From NCBI RefSeq assembly GCF_050003625.1, contig NC_134399.1:38394671-38458670 (forward strand): 64,000 nucleotides of DNA, written 5' to 3'. Each line of letters starts with the position of its first letter. Position 1 is the first letter of the stretch. This document shows positions 61,018-64,000 of the stretch, one piece after another. The translations under genes and the position numbers were made by a program. The notes below the pieces were generated by a model, which saw nothing but the letters and a program-made list of their open reading frames with translations, did not search any database and had not been told where the DNA came from. The stretch comes from Haematobia irritans (Eukaryota; Arthropoda; Insecta; Diptera; Muscidae).

Positions 61018-61760
61018 CCCTGTCAGCATTTCAAAATTCCATTTCATCCTCATCGCTGCCACAGACCCGTAAGTGACACTGAAACAATCGCCAACTGTGA
61101 TGGGGGAAGCGTATGAAACAGTATGAAATGTACATGAAAGTATTTTGCAATCACTATTGTTACAAGAGCCATTTTATATTTTGTGAAACACCAAGCGCAA
61201 CTACCCTGCCAGCATTTCAAAGTTCCATTTCATCCTCATCGCTACCACAGACCCGTAAGTGACACTGAAACAATCGCCAACTGTGATGGGGGAAGCGTAT
61301 GAAACAGTATGAAATGTACATGATAGTATTTTGCAATCACTATTGTTACAAGAGCCATTTTATATTTTGTGAAACACCAAGCGCAACTACCCTGCCAGCA
61401 TTTCAAAGTTCCATTTCATTTTCATCGCTACCACAGACTCGTAAGCAGCGTTGCCAATTTAGCATTTTCTCGCTGGATTTGGCTTTTTTTAAAGTCGTTT
61501 AGCGGGGAAAAATGAATTTAACTTTTAGTTTTTTTTCTGGCTTTTTTTCATTACCGTTTTAGCTATTTTTGGCTTTTTTATTTTCGACATGTTTCTATTG
61601 AAACATGGATTAACCCTGCCAGCATTTCAAAGTTCCATTTCATTCTCATCGCTGCCACAGACTCGTAAGTGACACTGCAACAATCGCCAACTGTGATAGT
61701 ATTTTGCCATCACTATTGTTACAAGAGCCATTTTATATTTTGTGAAACACCAAGCACAAC
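61018..61760. repeat. 186-bp tandem array with an inserted segment
   Basis: Units begin CCCTGTCAGCATTTCAAA or CCCTGCCAGCATTTCAAA at 61018, 61204 and 61390 (steps of exactly 186), and again at 61614. The third unit breaks off after about 56 bases where CAGCGTTGCCAATTTAGC starts. Each unit contains ATTTTGCAATCACTATTGTT. Not seen elsewhere in the window. Confidence 0.88.
61446..61613. mobile_element. Partial hAT-like insertion in the tandem array
   Basis: The left end CAGCGTTGCCAATTTAGC equals the hAT-like terminus of 13365 and, reversed, 17244. It contains the GCTTTTTTT / AGCTATTTTT motifs also seen near 13400. No matching right terminus is present, so the copy is truncated. Confidence 0.5.
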
Positions 61761-62430
61761 TAGCTTCTTACAATTTATTTAAATAAAAACAAAAACAATG
61801 TTATTTCGCTTAAAATTGTGAAAGGTATATTGGTGAACAATTTTTTACTTTCCAAATGGAATAAAGGGATAGTTTTTCAAATATTTTTCCAGACACGCTG
61901 TCTCCATTTGGAATAAAAGCACTGGCTGATAGACGCTACAACATGTAACTTGCAACTCAACATCAATCTTTTATTAATGCATAAAAATATGTTAAATGTG
62001 ATAGTCGTATAAATGTTATATTTATGAGAATTTATAAATGTTTAATAAAATTAATAAACATCTAAACAATCGTGTTTTCCTTGACCACAATGATTCTTTT
62101 ACAACTATGTTAAAATGCACTTTGTCTGATTGCTTGAAGGGGCTCTTATTGGCGTCTTTCTAAACGTATGCAGAAGGGCACCTAATAATTGCACTCATGC
62201 GATACTTTTTTGTAGTAACTTGGTGTGGTACAACTTCTCAATAGTGACGGCGCTTTTCTGAGGAGTTTTGGATATCGTGTACGACTGCTTTCGACGTAGT
62301 GGGGATTCTCAGAAGCGCTCCCAAATTCAAAAAATGTTGGCAAGGATTTCTTTTGGTAAATTTGTATAAACGCCATGTCATAGTCGCACACTTTGAAATT
62401 TCTGTGGAATTCCAATTGTTTCAGTGTTTA
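61761..62430. other. Unique stretch, nothing recognised
   Basis: No element ends or convincing exons were identified; short ORFs only. Confidence 0.3.
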
Positions 62431-62648
62431 GCTGAGTACTATGTTCAGTTTTCAAGCCGAAAACCAGTTTTTTCACGGTTACTTTTCTTAATTAATTAAT
62501 TTAGAAATATAAAATGATTATCAATCAATTCATTGGATCTTTTCCATCCATTATTTGATAAGACTTGATAAAAATATATAGTCTTCATATATATTTTTGT
62601 ACTTTTAATTTAGTGTTTTGGTGGAAAAACCGAACATAGTACTCACCT
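62431..62648. mobile_element. MITE family J copy 3
   Basis: Arms GCTGAGTACTATGTTCAGTT and inverted GAACATAGTACTCACCT with TTA at 62428-62430 and 62649-62651. It abuts copy 4. Confidence 0.75.
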
Positions 62649-62651
62649 TTA

Positions 62652-62873
62652 AGCTGAGTACTATGTTCAGTTTTCAAGCTGAAAAAACAGCTTGTTTTCA
62701 CGGTTACTTTTTTAAATTACTTAGACTATAAATATAAAATGGTTCACAATCAATTCCTTAGATCTCTTCCATTCATTATTTCACAAGACTTCATAAATAT
62801 AAAATCTTCTTCATATATATTTTTGTACTTTTAATTTAGTGTTTTGGTGAAAAATACGAACATAGTACTCACG
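62652..62873. mobile_element. MITE family J copy 4, adjacent to copy 3
   Basis: It starts AGCTGAGTACTATGTTCAGT directly after the TTA shared with copy 3 and ends GAACATAGTACTCAC. The two copies are similar but not identical, so a duplication or a second insertion into the same TTA is possible. Confidence 0.75.
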
Positions 62874-63502
62874 TTGAGAAATTGTTGAGAAAATCGGGTT
62901 CTCACAAAAAAAAAACAGACATTACCCTTAACAGTAAAATTCAACACATTAGCCATTTTCGATGCGAGCCAATTAAAAATGAGCATTGTTGCAAATACTT
63001 TTCAACCAAAATTTTTATTAATGATATCCCCACTTCTAACTGAAAGTCAAAGCCAAAATTCTATGAATTTTGTATAATTTATTCATTTTCATCAAAATAA
63101 AATATATAATAATACACTACACTACATAATACACTACAATACTAATTGAAACAAAAATAAATATCTTATTAAACATATCAACAAATAAGAACAAAACATA
63201 GCATAGATAATTCGATTTCCTTCCTGTTGGTGTCATAAAACTACATTAAAATTAATTAATATGCGTGCAATTTGAAATTAGGAACGTACTGGACCGCGTG
63301 TTAGAATAGATTTGAAGCAGAAGGAATTCACATAATATCCATTTTAAACTGATAATAGGATGCAAATTAAATTGACGATGTGATGCACATATTTATCCAG
63401 AAGTTAATGATATGGAATAATATCAAGTTTTTAACAACTTTAATTGGTTGCACTTTGAAATGTTTCTCAAAACTTTTTCTTGTCGATAAGTCACTCAATT
63501 TT
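62874..63502. other. AT-rich stretch, nothing recognised
   Basis: A small ACTACA/ATACACTAC duplication occurs near 63115-63140. No exon recognised. Confidence 0.3.
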
Positions 63503-63800
63503 CATCGGTCAGCTTCTTAATGTTTGCAAGAATGTACATCCAAAGATTTTAGTTTTCTGCAAAAGATTTTAATTTAGTGATTTCTCTAAAATGTTGATTT
63601 AATTTTTCATATTTACTTACCAATTATTATAAACTATTTGAAGTAGTTCCAGTTTTCCAACATTTTTTCATCGGTCAGCTGTTTAATGTTTTCAAGAACG
63701 TAGAATCCATAATTTTAGTTGGCAAATATATATACATTGTGATTTCCTTAAAATTTTATTTCATTTTTTATTTTCACTTACCTATTATTATGAACTATTT
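63503..63800. repeat. Tandem duplication of about 167 bp
   Basis: CATCGGTCAGCT followed by TTAATGTTT and CAAGAA occurs at 63503 and 63670; both units continue to TTTACTTACC or TTCACTTACC with ATTATTATAAACTATTT-type sequence. Each carries a minus-strand GGTAAGT donor-like string (near 63617 and 63776). Confidence 0.65.
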
Positions 63801-63914
63801 TAGAGTAAATTCAGTTATTTGTCTAAAATTTTCCAATTTTTTTATTTCTTCCAATTGACCACGAACTTCGTTGCCCAAAGAAGTATTAAAAACCACACGG
63901 GGTTTTCGTTGCAT
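63795..63914 (-). CDS. Small unidentified ORF at the right edge (39 codons)
   Basis: The reading starts MQRKPRVVFNTSLGNEVRGQ and ends FRQITEFTLK with TAG. It is charged, with a plausible helix, and a good donor (TAATAG|GTAAGT) follows 15 bases after the stop. I do not recognise it. It may be an exon of a gene whose rest is off the window, or chance. Confidence 0.22.
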   Translation of the reverse strand: MQRKPRVVFNTSLGNEVRGQLEEIKKLENFRQITEFTLK

Positions 63915-64000
63915 TTTAGGGTTTTCAAAGTTTTCTCATATTATCTTCAACACCGTTTTAAAGATTGCGTCAATATTTTGGCAAATTGGAAGTAACTCGC

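Overview
This is nuclear DNA from a higher dipteran, most likely a muscid fly of the Stomoxys/Haematobia kind. The evidence is AT-rich sequence, short GT-AG introns, fly-type acj6 and paraplegin exons, and an exceptional load of nested MITE, Helentron-like, SINE and LINE copies. A near-full-length mariner closely resembles Himar1, which was described from the horn fly Haematobia irritans. The species call is inference.

Layout. (1) Bases 1 to about 40.1 kb are the 5' part of acj6 on the minus strand (the POU4/Brn3 transcription factor, abnormal chemosensory jump 6). Three coding exons were found: 39964-40089 (start codon), 11701-11757 and 4066-4245. One short exon expected between the first two was not found, and the POU and homeodomain exons must lie left of base 1. 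The 28-kb and 7.5-kb introns are filled with transposons. (2) 40.1-42.3 kb is comparatively unique DNA upstream of acj6, with an octamer (ATGCAAAT) near the gene. (3) 43.8-44.2 kb holds a broken copy of a CaBP1/PDIA6-type protein disulfide isomerase on the plus strand. (4) 44.7-45.16 kb is a compact three-exon gene on the minus strand for a small THAP-domain protein, broken by one missing base in an A-run. (5) 45.5-54.6 kb is almost entirely repeats. (6) 54.66-60.07 kb is a complete eight-exon gene on the minus strand for paraplegin (Spg7), a mitochondrial m-AAA protease subunit of 762 residues. Its 2.8-kb sixth intron carries the decayed Himar1-like mariner. (7) 60.1-64 kb has no recognised gene, but holds a 186-bp tandem array, two abutting TTA-flanked MITEs and a small unidentified ORF at the edge.

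The repeats are the most informative part. Several insertions can be delimited to the base by target-site duplications: an 8-bp-TSD hAT MITE made of CACG-rich repeats, a second hAT-like interval enclosing four other families, a TTAA-flanked piggyBac-like element, TTA-flanked MITEs, a SINE with 8-11-bp duplications, and a CR1/Jockey-like LINE. Three mutually diverged Helentron/DINE-like families (here C, D and E) share one modal internal repeat length, exactly 153 bp. Another family (F) carries two tRNA-like polymerase III modules pointing away from each other. The genes do not form a pathway: acj6 is neuronal, Spg7 is mitochondrial housekeeping, and the THAP gene is of unknown role. No operon, CRISPR array, rRNA or intact tRNA gene was seen.
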